NCBI GenBank assembly: GCA_050330205.1
Contig: JBHJOA010000023.1
Coordinates: 29,772 to 93,771, forward strand
Length of the DNA stretch: 64,000 nucleotides
Source: Pelagibius sp050330205
GTDB lineage: Bacteria > Pseudomonadota > Alphaproteobacteria > Kiloniellales > Kiloniellaceae
Reading direction: 5' to 3'
This document shows positions 54,859-64,000 of the stretch, piece after piece. Position numbers and translations under genes: made by a program. The notes beneath the pieces were generated by a model that worked only from the letters and a program-made list of their open reading frames with translations, made no database searches and was not told the DNA's origin. The stretch's first letter is position 1; the number at the start of each line of letters is the position of its first letter.

Positions 54859-57800
54859 GGCCGTCCTTCAGCAGCTCCTCGGGCTTCACCGGCTGTGCCG
54901 GCTCCCGCTCCAGCACCGCCGGTGGCTCGTCGCCGCCAGGCGCCTCGGGCGCCGGCTCCTGGCGGCGCTGGAACGGCTGGCCGCCGATGGCAATGTCCGG
55001 CTCGTCCAGAGGCCCGCGCAGCCTGGCGGTCAGGTAGGCGATCTCCGGATCGACGTCGCGAAACACCTCGGTGGTGCTGTCGAGCAGCCAGCCCGGCAGA
55101 TCGGCGCTGCCCTTGGTGAGGGCGACCGCATCGCGCCCGCGCACCGTCAGGTCGTCGCTTCGCGCGATTCCCCTTTCGACGACGAAGCTGCCGTCGACCT
55201 TTGCCGGCGCGCCGGCGAAGGCGCCGAACAGCATGGTGGTGCTGTCGGTGACACCGCGGATCTCCCGCACCTTGCGCCCGAGAATGTCCAGCACCAGGGC
55301 CCCGGCCTGTTCCTCCACCTTGGCCGCCACGGTGACCGTGCCGGTCAGGCTGCCGGTACCGGCAAGGGCGGAGACCAGGGCCGCCTGGCTGGTGCCCCGG
55401 GTGACGAGGCTGGCTTCCAGCGTGACCGGGCCGGAGAAGCGGTCGGAGTCGGCGAGGTCGCGCAGCAGGCCCTTCAGTTCCACGTTGCTGGCGGCGATCT
55501 CGGCCGTCACCTGCAACCCCGCCGCCGGATCGCGCGCATCGGCCCGGCCGGTGGCGGAGAGCGCGCCGCCGTAGCTCTCGGCGGTGAAGCGCCGCAGGTC
55601 CAGCAGGCCGTCGGCCAGCTGCGCCTCCAGCCGCGCATCGCCGAGGCGCAGGCGATCGATCAGCACGGCACGGGCGTTGAGCTTCACATCGGCATCGATC
55701 GCGCGCAGGCCGGCAAGGTCAAGCGGCTGGCGCGACCAGCGCTCGCGGCCGGCTGCGGCGGCGTTGCGGGTGCTGCCGCTGGAACTACCGGCGGCGGGAC
55801 GACCGGTGGCGGCCGGTGCCGCCAGCGCGGCCAGCGGCATTTCGCCGACCGCAAGATCGGCATCGATCTTCGGGCGTGGTCCGGCAAGCGAGACCGCGAG
55901 ATCGCCCCCTAGCAGGTCGATGCCGGCCAGCCGACCCTCGAGGCCGGAAAGGCGAACGTCGGCCACTGTCGCCGCCAGCCGGCCCTTCACCGAAGCCGGC
56001 CCGAGCTCCGGCGGCACGTCCGGATCGCTCAGCAGTTCCCCCAGCAGCACGCTGAGATTCGGATGATCGAGATCCACCGCGGCATCCACCGCGGGTGCCG
56101 CCGCCTGCAGCCGCCCGGCGGCATGCAGGCTGCCGCCGAGAGCGGTCAGGCGCTGGTCGAAGCGCAGATCCTCGCGGTTGCCGTTGACCGCGCCGCTCAG
56201 GGTGAAGGACTCGAGCGGCAGCGGGCCGCCGGAGCTGAGGCCGAGCGCCTTCGCCAGGCGCGATAGAGTCGACACCGAGACATCGAGCGAACCATCGATG
56301 GAGGGATCGCGGTCGACGTTGGCGAGACTGCCGGAAAAGCGTCCGCGGCTGCCGACGAGATCGGCCACCGAGAGCTCCCGCACCACCAGGCCGCCGCGCT
56401 GCAGGGTGGCATCGAGACGCAGACCCTCAAGCGGCAGGCCGCTATAGGTCAACTGGCCGACCCGCAGATCGAGGTTGGCGTCAAATTGTCCCAGCAGCGG
56501 CAGGCCGAGGGGGGCTGCCGCGGCCGGCGCCTGACCGTCCGCGGAGGGCGTGCCCGCCGACGGCGCGCCGGGGGCTGGCTCGGCGGGCGCAGCGGCGGCC
56601 GGCGGCAGGTAGGCGTCGAGATTGATCCGATCGAGGTTGATGGCAACGCCGAAACCGGGTCGCTCGCGCAGGGCGACGGCGACGCCGCCGGTCAGTTGGC
56701 TCACATCCAGGCGCAGGTCGGTGTTGCGCAGCACCACCTGGTCCGCGGCAAGGTCGAGCCCGGTTTTCAGCACCATGCGGCGCAAGCGCTCGGCCGGCAC
56801 CATGTCGACCTCGACGCCGAGCCAGGCCAGGAGGCCGCGCAGGTTCCCCGACTCCGCGTCGAGGCTGCCGCTGAAGCGCGGCCCCTGGGCATCGGTGCTT
56901 ACCGTGCCGCTTAGCGACGCTGCGGAACTGCCCGGCAGCTGAACCGCCGCTTGGGTCACCTCGAGGCGGCCGTCCTGGAGGCGCGCCACCGCCTGCAACT
57001 GTCGCAAGGTCTGGCCGCGGTAGAGCAGCGCGTCGGCGGAAAGTTCGACACTGGCCGAGAAGCCGCTCGGCAGACCGCCGCCGCCCGGCGCGGCCTCAGT
57101 ATCCGTGCGGCCGCCGCTGGCGCCGCTGCCCGGCGACGCCTCAGCCGACTGCCCGCCGGCATTGGCCGCCGAAGGCAGGGCCAGCACCTCGTCGAGGTCG
57201 ACGGTCTTGGTCGTCAGGGCGATCGTGAGGTCCGGCGTGTCGCCGAGGACGGCCGCGACGCGGCCGCTCAGCGACAGCGGACCCAGCGTCAACTTCACCG
57301 ACTCCGCCGCCGCGTCTGCGTTGCCTCCGCTGACCTCCGCCGTCACCGCGAAGCTTTGTGCGAGCAGGCCCGGCACCGGATCCGGAACACCCCCTCCCGG
57401 CAGGCTCCCTAGCAGCCGGGCCAGGTTCTCGCCCTCGGCCTGCAGGCGCCCGCGCAGGGTCCGCAGATCCTCATGACGGGAGATAGCGCCGACGAAATTG
57501 CCGCCGGCGCCGGCACCCGGCAGCCGGAGCGACAGCGAGACCGCCGTGGCACCCCTCTCGGCCAGCTGGCCGAGGCTGAAATCGAACTCCAGCGGCACAT
57601 CCCGGTAGACGGCCGCACCGCTGGCCGCGAAGGGACCGGCGAGGGAATCCGCCGCGAGTTCCGCATCGAGGCCGCTGACCGACTCCTCGACACCGCTCGC
57701 CGCATCGCGGTAGCGCAAGCGGCCGTCCTCGATGCGGAAGCTGTCGATCCGGATCGGCCGCCCGGCGGACGCGCCGGCGGGCTGGGCGTCGCCGCCACCA

Positions 57801-58213
57801 TCGGCCGCTGCGGCGGCCTGGACCGGTGTTTCGAAGCGCCAGTTGGGCCGGCCGTCCTCCAACACTTCGAGCAGCACCTCGGGCTTCACCAGGGTCACGC
57901 TCTTGACCTGGACCTCGCCGCGCAGCAGGGGCAGCAGGGCAACGCTGACCCGCATCTCCTCCAACTGCACCATGGCCGGTCCGGAGCCCCCCTCGAGGTT
58001 CGCCAGCGTTACCTGCCGGGCCGAAAAGGCGGGGGCCGGCAGCAGACGCAGGCTGACGTCGCCGGCGATCTCGAGGTCGCGGCCGGTGTGTTCCTTTACC
58101 AGGGATGCCATGCGCCCCTTTTCGGCGTTCCAATCCCAGAAGCTGGGCAGAACCAGGAGGGCGCCCGCCACCGCGACGACCAGAACGACAAGCGCGAGAG
58201 CGACCTTTTTCAC
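54827..58213 (-). CDS. AsmA-family protein (large, inner-membrane anchored)
   Basis: A 1128-residue protein. It has an N-terminal membrane helix (MKKVALALVVLVVAVAGALLVLP), then the AsmA N-terminal domain (DWNAEKGRMASLVKEHTGRDLEIAGDVSLRLLPAPAFSARQVTLAN), a long middle of beta-rich repeats with Ala/Gly/Pro linkers, and an AsmA_2-like C-terminal part (ATGRADARDPAAGLQVTAEIAASNVELKGLLRDLA, then the LTGTVTVAAKVEEQ region). AsmA-like proteins form lipid-carrying bridges across the periplasm. GTG 58213 has GAGGAAC upstream; ATG 58250-58252 (13 codons earlier) has no clear ribosome site. The C-terminal PQ/EP-rich tail is low complexity. Confidence 0.9.
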   Translation of the reverse strand: MKKVALALVVLVVAVAGALLVLPSFWDWNAEKGRMASLVKEHTGRDLEIAGDVSLRLLPAPAFSARQVTLANLEGGSGPAMVQLEEMRVSVALLPLLRGEVQVKSVTLVKPEVLLEVLEDGRPNWRFETPVQAAAAADGGGDAQPAGASAGRPIRIDSFRIEDGRLRYRDAASGVEESVSGLDAELAADSLAGPFAASGAAVYRDVPLEFDFSLGQLAERGATAVSLSLRLPGAGAGGNFVGAISRHEDLRTLRGRLQAEGENLARLLGSLPGGGVPDPVPGLLAQSFAVTAEVSGGNADAAAESVKLTLGPLSLSGRVAAVLGDTPDLTIALTTKTVDLDEVLALPSAANAGGQSAEASPGSGASGGRTDTEAAPGGGGLPSGFSASVELSADALLYRGQTLRQLQAVARLQDGRLEVTQAAVQLPGSSAASLSGTVSTDAQGPRFSGSLDAESGNLRGLLAWLGVEVDMVPAERLRRMVLKTGLDLAADQVVLRNTDLRLDVSQLTGGVAVALRERPGFGVAINLDRINLDAYLPPAAAAPAEPAPGAPSAGTPSADGQAPAAAAPLGLPLLGQFDANLDLRVGQLTYSGLPLEGLRLDATLQRGGLVVRELSVADLVGSRGRFSGSLANVDRDPSIDGSLDVSVSTLSRLAKALGLSSGGPLPLESFTLSGAVNGNREDLRFDQRLTALGGSLHAAGRLQAAAPAVDAAVDLDHPNLSVLLGELLSDPDVPPELGPASVKGRLAATVADVRLSGLEGRLAGIDLLGGDLAVSLAGPRPKIDADLAVGEMPLAALAAPAATGRPAAGSSSGSTRNAAAAGRERWSRQPLDLAGLRAIDADVKLNARAVLIDRLRLGDARLEAQLADGLLDLRRFTAESYGGALSATGRADARDPAAGLQVTAEIAASNVELKGLLRDLADSDRFSGPVTLEASLVTRGTSQAALVSALAGTGSLTGTVTVAAKVEEQAGALVLDILGRKVREIRGVTDSTTMLFGAFAGAPAKVDGSFVVERGIARSDDLTVRGRDAVALTKGSADLPGWLLDSTTEVFRDVDPEIAYLTARLRGPLDEPDIAIGGQPFQRRQEPAPEAPGGDEPPAVLEREPAQPVKPEELLKDGLRNLLKGLGG

Positions 58214-58553
58214 GTACGTTCCTCGAAACCTCCCGGCATGCGCCGGTTGCATCCCCGTTGCGGCCTGCCTCTGCGCCGCCCGGCCGACCTCTGCCGGGAA
58301 GGAATCGGGGGCTGGGACATTGCAACCGCGATTGATTGCGCTAAGCTACTTTAATCGGATGAACCCGGCAAAGCGGAAGGATCGTTGCGCGAGCGGACCA
58401 AGTGCCCGCGGACCCTGCCACCGCCCACGCGTTACGAAGTCGTAACACCCGAACAGGTACAATGTGGGCCGGCGAAACGCCATTTGTACCCGAATCCGGT
58501 GGACGGGTGCCCGCAACGATCCGACGCGGCCGAGCCGACAAGTGACGAAGCCA

Positions 58554-58712
58554 ATGGGTGAGATCGTCGATCTGGATGTCTACCGTGCCGCGAAGCGGCG
58601 GCGCCAGCGCGATGAGGCCAAGCGCAAGGAGCGCGGCCGGCCGGTGACGGAGCGCGGCGAGACCAGTAATGCCAAACCCGATTCCGAGCCGCTGAAAGAC
58701 GACCCGGCATAG
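58554..58712 (+). CDS. Small basic protein, DUF4169-like
   Basis: A 52-residue protein, MGEIVDLDVYRAAKRRRQRDEAKRKERG, then a polar Pro/Glu/Asp tail. The start (MGEIVNL-like followed by an Arg/Lys-rich helix) resembles the short DUF4169 proteins, although later family features are weak. GTG 58542 is an alternative start in the same frame. It converges on the oxidase gene (49-bp gap). Function unknown; existence moderately likely. Confidence 0.5.
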   Translation: MGEIVDLDVYRAAKRRRQRDEAKRKERGRPVTERGETSNAKPDSEPLKDDPA

Positions 58713-58761
58713 CTGGGCAAGCAGCCAGCACAACACGGGATCCGCGCGCCGGGAACGACGG

Positions 58762-60162
58762 CTAAACCGTCAGGATCTTGCCCGGGTTCATGATGTTGTC
58801 GGGGTCGAGGGCCAGCTTCAGCTGGCGCATGACCGTCAAGGCCTCGCCGTGCTCGGCCTGCAGGAACCGCATCTTGCCGGTGCCGACACCGTGTTCCCCG
58901 GTGCAGGTGCCGCCCATCGCCAGCGCGCGCATCACCATGCGCTCGTTGACCCCTTCGGCCCGCGCCATCTCCTCCGGATCGTCCGGATCGATGAGGAAGG
59001 TCAGGTGGAAGTTGCCGTCGCCCACGTGGCCGACGATGGGCGCCAGCACGCCGGACTCGTCGATGTCCTTGCGGGTTTCCAGGATGCACTCGGCGAGCCG
59101 CGAGATCGGCACGCAGACGTCGGTGGCCCAGCCCCGGGCACCCGGCTTCAGCGCCAGATTGGCGAAATAGGCGTCGTGGCGCGCCTGCCACAGCTTGTTG
59201 CGATCCTCCTGGCGGGTCGCCCAGGTGAAGTTCGCGCCGCCGTAGTCGCGGGCGATTTCACCCACCAGTTCGGCCTGCTCCCTGGCCCAGGCTTCGGTGC
59301 CATGGAACTCGAAGAACAGGGTCGGCTTCTCCGGATAGTCCAGCTTGGCGTAGGCGTTGATCGCCCTCACCTGCAGCTCGTCGAGCAATTCGATGCGGGC
59401 GACCGGAATCCCGGACTGAATGGTCAGGATCACGGTGTCGACGGCGCCGGCCAGGGTGTCGAAGGAGCATACCGCTGCGGTGGTCGCCTCGGGGATGCCG
59501 TAGAGGCGCAGCTGCACTTCGGTGATCACCCCGAGGGTGCCTTCGGAGCCGACGAAGAGCCGCGTCAGGTCGTAGCCCGCCGAGGACTTGCGGGCGCGTC
59601 CGCCGGTGCGGATCACCCGCCCGTCGGCCAGCACCACGGTCAGGCCCATGACGTTCTCGCGCATGGTGCCGTAGCGCACCGCATTGGTGCCGGAGGCCGA
59701 GGTCGCCGCCATGCCGCCGAGCGAGGCGTCGGCGCCGGGGTCGATGGGGAAAAACAGCCCGGTGTCGCGCAGGTGGGTGTTCAGCGCCTTGCGGGTCACC
59801 CCGGCCTGCACCCGGCAGTCGAGGTCGGCCTCGTTGACCTCCAGGATCGCGTTCATGCCGGAGAGGTCGATGCAGATGCCGCCCTGGGCGGCCTGCACCT
59901 GGCCCTCCAGGGAGGTGCCGGTGCCGAAGGCGATGACCGGGCGCTTGTGGTCGGCGCAGAGCCGGACGATGGCCGCGACCTCCTCCGTGCTCTCGGCGAA
60001 GGCCACCGCGTCGGGCATTTCCATGGCGTGGTAGGAGGCGTCCTTGCCGTGGTGCTCGCGCACCGCCCGGGCCGTCGACAGGCGCTCGCCGAGCTGCGCC
60101 CGCAGCGCCTCGATCAGCGGGTCGTCCGGCAGCTTCCTGGTTTCCGTGGCGGCTTGGGCCAT
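58762..60162 (-). CDS. FAD-linked 2-hydroxyacid oxidase (D-lactate dehydrogenase/GlcD family)
   Basis: A 466-residue flavoenzyme with an N-terminal PCMH FAD domain (PVIAFGTGTSLEGQVQAAQGGICIDLSGMN, PGADASLGGMAATSASGTNAVRYGTM) and the FAD-linked oxidase C-terminal domain (VGHVGDGNFHL, CTGEHGVGTGKMRFLQAEHGEAL, NPGKILTV). It is in the size range of GlcD and cytochrome-type D-lactate dehydrogenases, so it oxidises a D-2-hydroxyacid to the 2-oxoacid. There is no glcEF, so D-lactate or another hydroxyacid is likelier than glycolate. The TRAP operon starts upstream on the same strand and may import its substrate. Confidence 0.92.
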   Translation of the reverse strand: MAQAATETRKLPDDPLIEALRAQLGERLSTARAVREHHGKDASYHAMEMPDAVAFAESTEEVAAIVRLCADHKRPVIAFGTGTSLEGQVQAAQGGICIDLSGMNAILEVNEADLDCRVQAGVTRKALNTHLRDTGLFFPIDPGADASLGGMAATSASGTNAVRYGTMRENVMGLTVVLADGRVIRTGGRARKSSAGYDLTRLFVGSEGTLGVITEVQLRLYGIPEATTAAVCSFDTLAGAVDTVILTIQSGIPVARIELLDELQVRAINAYAKLDYPEKPTLFFEFHGTEAWAREQAELVGEIARDYGGANFTWATRQEDRNKLWQARHDAYFANLALKPGARGWATDVCVPISRLAECILETRKDIDESGVLAPIVGHVGDGNFHLTFLIDPDDPEEMARAEGVNERMVMRALAMGGTCTGEHGVGTGKMRFLQAEHGEALTVMRQLKLALDPDNIMNPGKILTV

Positions 60163-60251
60163 CGCCTGTCTCCTCGCATCGCCCGGGCACTATAGCAGAG
60201 CCGGCCCCACGCGGCACAACGCCCGAATCGCAATGGCTTGGGGTCGCCGGA

Positions 60252-61559
60252 TCAGGGGCTGGAGCGCATCTGGGCCGGCAGCCAGGTGGCGATCTCCGGG
60301 AAGGCGACCACCAGCACCACCGCCAGCACCATGATGGCGAACATCGGCAGGGCGGCGCGGGCGATGTAGGGAATCTCGTGATCGGTCATCCCCTGGAGGA
60401 CGAAGAGGTTGAAGCCGACCGGCGGGGTGATCTGGGCCATCTCCACCACGATGACCAGGAAGATGCCGAACCACAGCATGTCGATGCCGGCCTGGCGCAC
60501 CATCGGCTCGACCACCGCCATGGTCAGCACCACCGCGGAGATGCCGTCGAGAAAGCAGCCGAGGATGATGTAGAACACCGTGAGCATGGCGATCAGAGCC
60601 AGCGGCGAGAGTTCCATCGAGCCGATCCAGGCGGCCAGGTTGCGCGGCAGCCCGGTGAAACCCATGGCCAGCGACAGGAAGGCCGCTCCCGCCAGGATGA
60701 GCGCGATCATGCAGGAGGTACGCACGGCGCCCATCAGGCTTTCGGCGAAGGACTCGCGGGTAAGCGAGCCCTGCACGGCCGAGATGGCCAGGGAACCGAC
60801 GACACCGAGCACCGCGGCCTCGGTCGCCGTGGCGATGCCGGCGTAGATCGATCCGAGCACCGCCAGGATCAGCAGCACCACCGGCAACAGCGAGAAGGAA
60901 TCCCGGATCTTCCTGAAGAAGCCCGCCGCGGCCTCGTGCGGCGGCATGCTCTTCGGATCGAGCAGCGCCCGCAGGAGGATGTAGGCCATGAACAACAGCG
61001 CCAACATGAGCCCCGGGAACACGCCGGCCATGAAAAGACCGGCGATCGACTCGTTCACCGTCACCCCGTAGACGATGAGGATGATGGAGGGCGGGATCAG
61101 CAGCCCCAGGGTGCCCGCCCCCGCCAGGGTGCCGATGATCATCTGCTCCGGATAGCCGCGCCGGCGCAGTTCCGGAATCGACATCTTGCCGACCGTCGCC
61201 ACCGTGGCGGCGGAGGACCCGGAAATCGCGGCGAAGATGGCGCAGCCTGCCACGTTGACGTGCAGCAGGCGGCCCGGCAGGCCGCCGAGCCAGGGCGACA
61301 GGCCCTTGAAGAGGTCCTGGGACAGCCGCGTGCGGAACAGGATCTCGCCCATCCAGATGAACAGCGGCAGGGCGGTCAGCGTCCACGACGAGGACGCGCT
61401 CCAGATCGTCGTCGCCATGGCATCGCCGACCGGGCGGCTGGTGAAGAGCTCCATGCCGACCAGCGCCACGCCGACCAGGGCGAGGCCGACCCAGACGCCG
61501 CTGCCGAGCAGGAAGAACAGAACGCAGAGGAAGACGAGAGTGAGGAAGAGATTTTCCAC
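60252..61559 (-). CDS. TRAP transporter large permease subunit DctM-like
   Basis: A 435-residue membrane protein of about 12 helices. It has the DctM features GLFMAGVFPGLMLALLFMAY, GTLAGAGTLGLLIPPSIILIVYG and PPVGFNLFVLQG. It carries the Na+-coupled transport path. The start is GTG 61559, 4 bp after the DctQ stop; the longer frame upstream runs through DctQ in another frame. It works with the DctQ and DctP proteins encoded next to it. Confidence 0.95.
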   Translation of the reverse strand: MENLFLTLVFLCVLFFLLGSGVWVGLALVGVALVGMELFTSRPVGDAMATTIWSASSSWTLTALPLFIWMGEILFRTRLSQDLFKGLSPWLGGLPGRLLHVNVAGCAIFAAISGSSAATVATVGKMSIPELRRRGYPEQMIIGTLAGAGTLGLLIPPSIILIVYGVTVNESIAGLFMAGVFPGLMLALLFMAYILLRALLDPKSMPPHEAAAGFFRKIRDSFSLLPVVLLILAVLGSIYAGIATATEAAVLGVVGSLAISAVQGSLTRESFAESLMGAVRTSCMIALILAGAAFLSLAMGFTGLPRNLAAWIGSMELSPLALIAMLTVFYIILGCFLDGISAVVLTMAVVEPMVRQAGIDMLWFGIFLVIVVEMAQITPPVGFNLFVLQGMTDHEIPYIARAALPMFAIMVLAVVLVVAFPEIATWLPAQMRSSP

Positions 61560-61563
61560 CGCC

Positions 61564-62103
61564 CTACTCCCCGACCACGTCTTCGGGCGGCAGCTCTTCC
61601 GGCGCCGCCTTGCCGGAGCCCAGGGGGGCGCCGAGGGCCACCGCGACGAAGCGGTCGGCCACCGCGACGGCGAGCAGCACGGTGCCGACCGCCATGCCGA
61701 GCTGCGGGATCCACAGCGGCGTCGCGTCGGCACTTTCGCTGACGTCGCCCAGCAGGTGCGAAACGCGCACCATCTTCACGGAGAACCAGGCGAGGTAACC
61801 GGCCAGGAATACGCCGACCGCCAGACACCAGAGTTCCGCCGCGCGCCGTCGCGGCCCGCTCAGTTTTTCCAGGAACAGGGCGACGCGGATGTGGCCGCCC
61901 TGGCCGAAGGTATAGGCCAGGGCCAGGAAGGAGCAGCAGGCCATCGCATAGCCGGCATAGTCGGTGAGCCCGGCCACATAGATACCCATGAGCCGGGTGA
62001 CGATGGAAAGCAGCACCAGCACACCGATGGCGATGAGAAAGAGTCCGGCCAGGATGCCGGCGGCCAGATAGAGGCGGTCAAGCGACCTGCGCAGGACTCC
62101 CAT
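61564..62103 (-). CDS. TRAP transporter small permease subunit DctQ-like
   Basis: A 179-residue four-helix membrane protein (helices near 13-33, 45-66, 92-112 and 134-156). It shows TFGQGGHIRVALFLEKLSGPRRR, the DctQ loop. It bridges binding protein and DctM. ATG 62103 begins the first helix; the upstream frame is noise. It lies 80 bp after the dctP stop. Confidence 0.93.
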   Translation of the reverse strand: MGVLRRSLDRLYLAAGILAGLFLIAIGVLVLLSIVTRLMGIYVAGLTDYAGYAMACCSFLALAYTFGQGGHIRVALFLEKLSGPRRRAAELWCLAVGVFLAGYLAWFSVKMVRVSHLLGDVSESADATPLWIPQLGMAVGTVLLAVAVADRFVAVALGAPLGSGKAAPEELPPEDVVGE

Positions 62104-62183
62104 CGCTCCCCCGTTCCGGCTCGCGCCGCAGCCAGCCGATGGGCGGCGGCCGGTGACGCCGGCCGCCGCCCCGCCATGCCGAT

Positions 62184-63170
62184 CTAGTTTGCCTTGTAGA
62201 CGTCGATGACGGCCTTGCCGCCGGCGCCGGCACGCTCCAGCCACTCGGTGGTCATGGTTTCGCCGATCTTCTCGAAGTCGGCCTTCAGGCTCTCGGAGGG
62301 GCCTTCCACCACCATGCCGTTGGCGGCCAGCTGATCCTTGTACCAGTCGGAGAGTTCGCGGGCCTTGTCCCAGCCGGCCTGCTCGGCCTTCGCGGCGGCA
62401 TCCAGCACAATCTTCTGCAGGTTGTCGTCAAGCCCTTCCCAGGCCGCCTTGTTGACCACCACCATGTTCTTCGGCAACCAGGCCTGGACGTCGTACCAGT
62501 ACTTCACATGCTCCCAGATCTTGCTGTCGTAGCCGGTCGAGCCGGAAGAGATCATCGAGTCGGCGACGCCGGTCGCGAAAGCTTGGGTCAGTTCGGCCGC
62601 TTCGATCTTGGTGGGCACCGCACCCATCAGGTTGGCCAGCCGTTCGGTCGCCGCGTTGTAGGCGCGGAACTTCACCCCCTGCATGTCGGCCGTGGAGTTG
62701 ACCTCCTTCTTGTTGTAGAGGCCTTGCGGCGGCCAGGCCGTGGTGTAGAGCAGTTTCAGGCCCGCGGCATCGAGGGTCTTTTCCAGCTCCGGCTTGGACG
62801 CCTGGTAGAGCTTCCAGGCATCGTCGAAGCTGGTCGCCAGGAACGGCAAGGCGTCGATCTCGAAGAGCGGATCCTCGTTGCCCAGCGCCGAAATCAGGCG
62901 CTCGCCGATCGGCGCCTGGCCGGTGCGCACGGCGCGGTAGATCTCGCCGCCGCCGAACAGCGAGCCGTTCGGATGGGTGACGATCTCCAGCGCACCACCG
63001 GAAGCCTTGGTGACCTCTTCGGCGAAGGCAGCCGCAGTCTCGGAATGGTAGTTGCTGGCCGGGTAGGCCAGCGGCATGTCCCACTTCTCGGCCGCCGAAG
63101 CGGTGCCGGCACTCATCGTCAGGGCCACGGCCGAGGCGATTCCCCCAAGGGACTTGGCAAATGATCTCAT
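62184..63170 (-). CDS. TRAP transporter substrate-binding protein DctP-like
   Basis: A 328-residue periplasmic protein. A signal peptide (about 1-26, ASAVALTMSAGTASAA) is followed by the DctP fold with the Arg-containing substrate motif near MQGVKFRAYNAATERLANLMGA. TRAP systems carry carboxylates such as C4-dicarboxylates, 2-oxoacids and lactate; the sequence does not decide which. A GGGAGA site precedes ATG 63170. It is the first gene of the dctPQM operon and next to the hydroxyacid oxidase. Confidence 0.94.
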   Translation of the reverse strand: MRSFAKSLGGIASAVALTMSAGTASAAEKWDMPLAYPASNYHSETAAAFAEEVTKASGGALEIVTHPNGSLFGGGEIYRAVRTGQAPIGERLISALGNEDPLFEIDALPFLATSFDDAWKLYQASKPELEKTLDAAGLKLLYTTAWPPQGLYNKKEVNSTADMQGVKFRAYNAATERLANLMGAVPTKIEAAELTQAFATGVADSMISSGSTGYDSKIWEHVKYWYDVQAWLPKNMVVVNKAAWEGLDDNLQKIVLDAAAKAEQAGWDKARELSDWYKDQLAANGMVVEGPSESLKADFEKIGETMTTEWLERAGAGGKAVIDVYKAN

Positions 63171-63325
63171 TGTGTTGTCTCCCTGTTTTCCCGTCGGCGG
63201 GACGTTGCTGCCCGCTGCGTTTGGCCCGTTGGCTGCCGGGCGGCGGCCGTGACGGCAACCCGATACTTGGGTTGAACTTTAGTCACGGGCCCGCCGGGCA
63301 GGCAACCGGTGCACCACAATGACGT

Positions 63326-63337
63326 TTTATCGATAAA
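63326..63337. promoter_or_regulatory. Perfect palindrome upstream of the TRAP operon
   Basis: TTTATCGATAAA is a perfect 12-bp palindrome, about 155 bp before the dctP start and 3 bp after the end of the racemase-family gene. TTATCAACG follows it as a partial repeat. The size and AT-rich frame fit a GntR or similar dimeric regulator site, but no regulator gene is in view. Confidence 0.4.
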
Positions 63338-63340
63338 TTA

Positions 63341-64000
63341 TCAACGTTTTCTTTCAACGCCTGCCCGACCTCCGGTACGGGCAAGCCGCGCCTCGAGCCA
63401 AGTCACCAGGTCGTAGACCGGCAGGCCCAGTTCGCGCGCCAGGGCGTTGCGGTAGGGCGGCAGGTTGGTGCACTCCAACACCACGGCACCGAGCTCCGGG
63501 TGCGCCGCCTTCAAGACCCGGCCGGCGGCCAAAACGTCGGCCTCGGCCCTGGCGGTATCGAGGTGCGGCAGGTCGCCGGCAATGACGCGATGGAGTTCGC
63601 CGCCCTGTTCGAGACCGGCCACAGCCGTGTCGGAAGGGGCGCCGGCGGCTGTGAGGTGCGCCGCCGAGAGCCGCCGCGAGTCGAAGGTCAGCACGCCGAC
63701 GCGGCGGCCATCCGGCAGGCCGGCCTGCACCTGCGGAATCTGCAGCAGGCTGGAGGTCGCCACCGGCACCGGCAGGGCGTCCTGCAGCGCCTTCTGCGCC
63801 GTCACCAGGAAGCCGCAGGAGGTGGTGATGAGGGTCGCACCCTCGCCGACCAGTACCTGGCCGGCCTCGACGAAGGCTTGCAGCAGCGGCACCGGCAGCG
63901 GCCCGGAACTCGCCACGGCGTCGACGTTGGCTGGCTCGACCACCCGGTAGCGGGTGGCGCAGGACCAGGTCCGGGGATTGCCGACGTCGCCCGGCGGGCG
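63341..64000 (-). CDS. Aspartate/glutamate racemase-family protein (5' end outside window)
   Basis: At least 220 residues, with the frame open to the window edge so the N-terminus is missing. The visible start is RPPGDVGNPRTWSCATRYRVV. The two catalytic-type cysteines are in TTSCGFL and LECTNLPPYR, as in the Asp/Glu racemase superfamily, which includes maleate isomerases, hydantoin racemases and arylmalonate decarboxylases. The C-terminus ends VTWLEARLARTGGRAGVERKR. It precedes the TRAP operon in transcription order, so it may act on the imported acid. Confidence 0.88.
   Translation of the reverse strand, partial: RPPGDVGNPRTWSCATRYRVVEPANVDAVASSGPLPVPLLQAFVEAGQVLVGEGATLITTSCGFLVTAQKALQDALPVPVATSSLLQIPQVQAGLPDGRRVGVLTFDSRRLSAAHLTAAGAPSDTAVAGLEQGGELHRVIAGDLPHLDTARAEADVLAAGRVLKAAHPELGAVVLECTNLPPYRNALARELGLPVYDLVTWLEARLARTGGRAGVERKR

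Overview
The window is 64 kb of GC-rich DNA (mostly high-60s % GC by eye) from an alphaproteobacterium, most likely Rhodospirillales/Kiloniellales-like. The signs are a circularly permuted two-piece tmRNA gene whose tag ends in EARLAA, an SspB adaptor of the alphaproteobacterial type, the mreBCD-mrdA-rodA and ilvB-ilvH-ilvC-leuA blocks, hflK-hflC-DUF2065-degP, and many ATGA/TGATG translational couplings. Genus cannot be fixed from the sequence alone.

1-12.4 kb is an accessory uptake and catabolism region. A spermidine/putrescine-type ABC transporter (two permeases and an ATPase on +, the binding protein convergent on -) lies beside a minus-strand series: two FAD-dependent phytoene-dehydrogenase-like oxidoreductases, a GcvT-like methyltransferase and a class III aminotransferase. 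The first three are coupled by ATGA overlaps. A BetI-like TetR gene is divergent. A 14-bp perfect palindrome in the divergent promoter recurs, nearly intact, upstream of the binding-protein gene, so one repressor may control both. Next come a LysR gene and a 5-formyl-THF cyclo-ligase fused to a ferritin-like DUF6306-type domain.

12.4-23.4 kb is a patchwork with lower GC in places. It holds a TauE/SafE exporter, a DUF6634-like gene cut by an in-frame TAG, a decayed HigA remnant, a TetR gene divergent from a Tat-exported molybdenum aldehyde oxidoreductase operon (paoABC-like), two phospholipid N-methyltransferase-like genes flanking a short-chain dehydrogenase, and an intact orphan HigA. It ends at a tRNA-Lys(CTT) gene. 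It looks like a mosaic of acquired genes, but no integrase was seen.

23.6-47.2 kb is core genome on the minus strand for the most part: cell-shape genes (rodA, mrdA, mreD, mreC, mreB), branched-chain amino acid synthesis (leuA, ilvC, ilvH, ilvB, with a candidate leader peptide MKSLAIV and terminator hairpin before ilvB), miaA, serB, degP, DUF2065, hflC, hflK, apbC/mrp, and folA-thyA.

47.3-64 kb starts with tmRNA (ssrA) directly followed by sspB, the ClpXP adaptor for tmRNA-tagged proteins. After that come small hydrolase, VOC and WYL-regulator genes, a chemoreceptor, fumC coupled to a ribbon-helix-helix gene, a large AsmA-like protein, and a 2-hydroxyacid oxidase next to a TRAP transporter and a racemase-family gene that runs off the window end.
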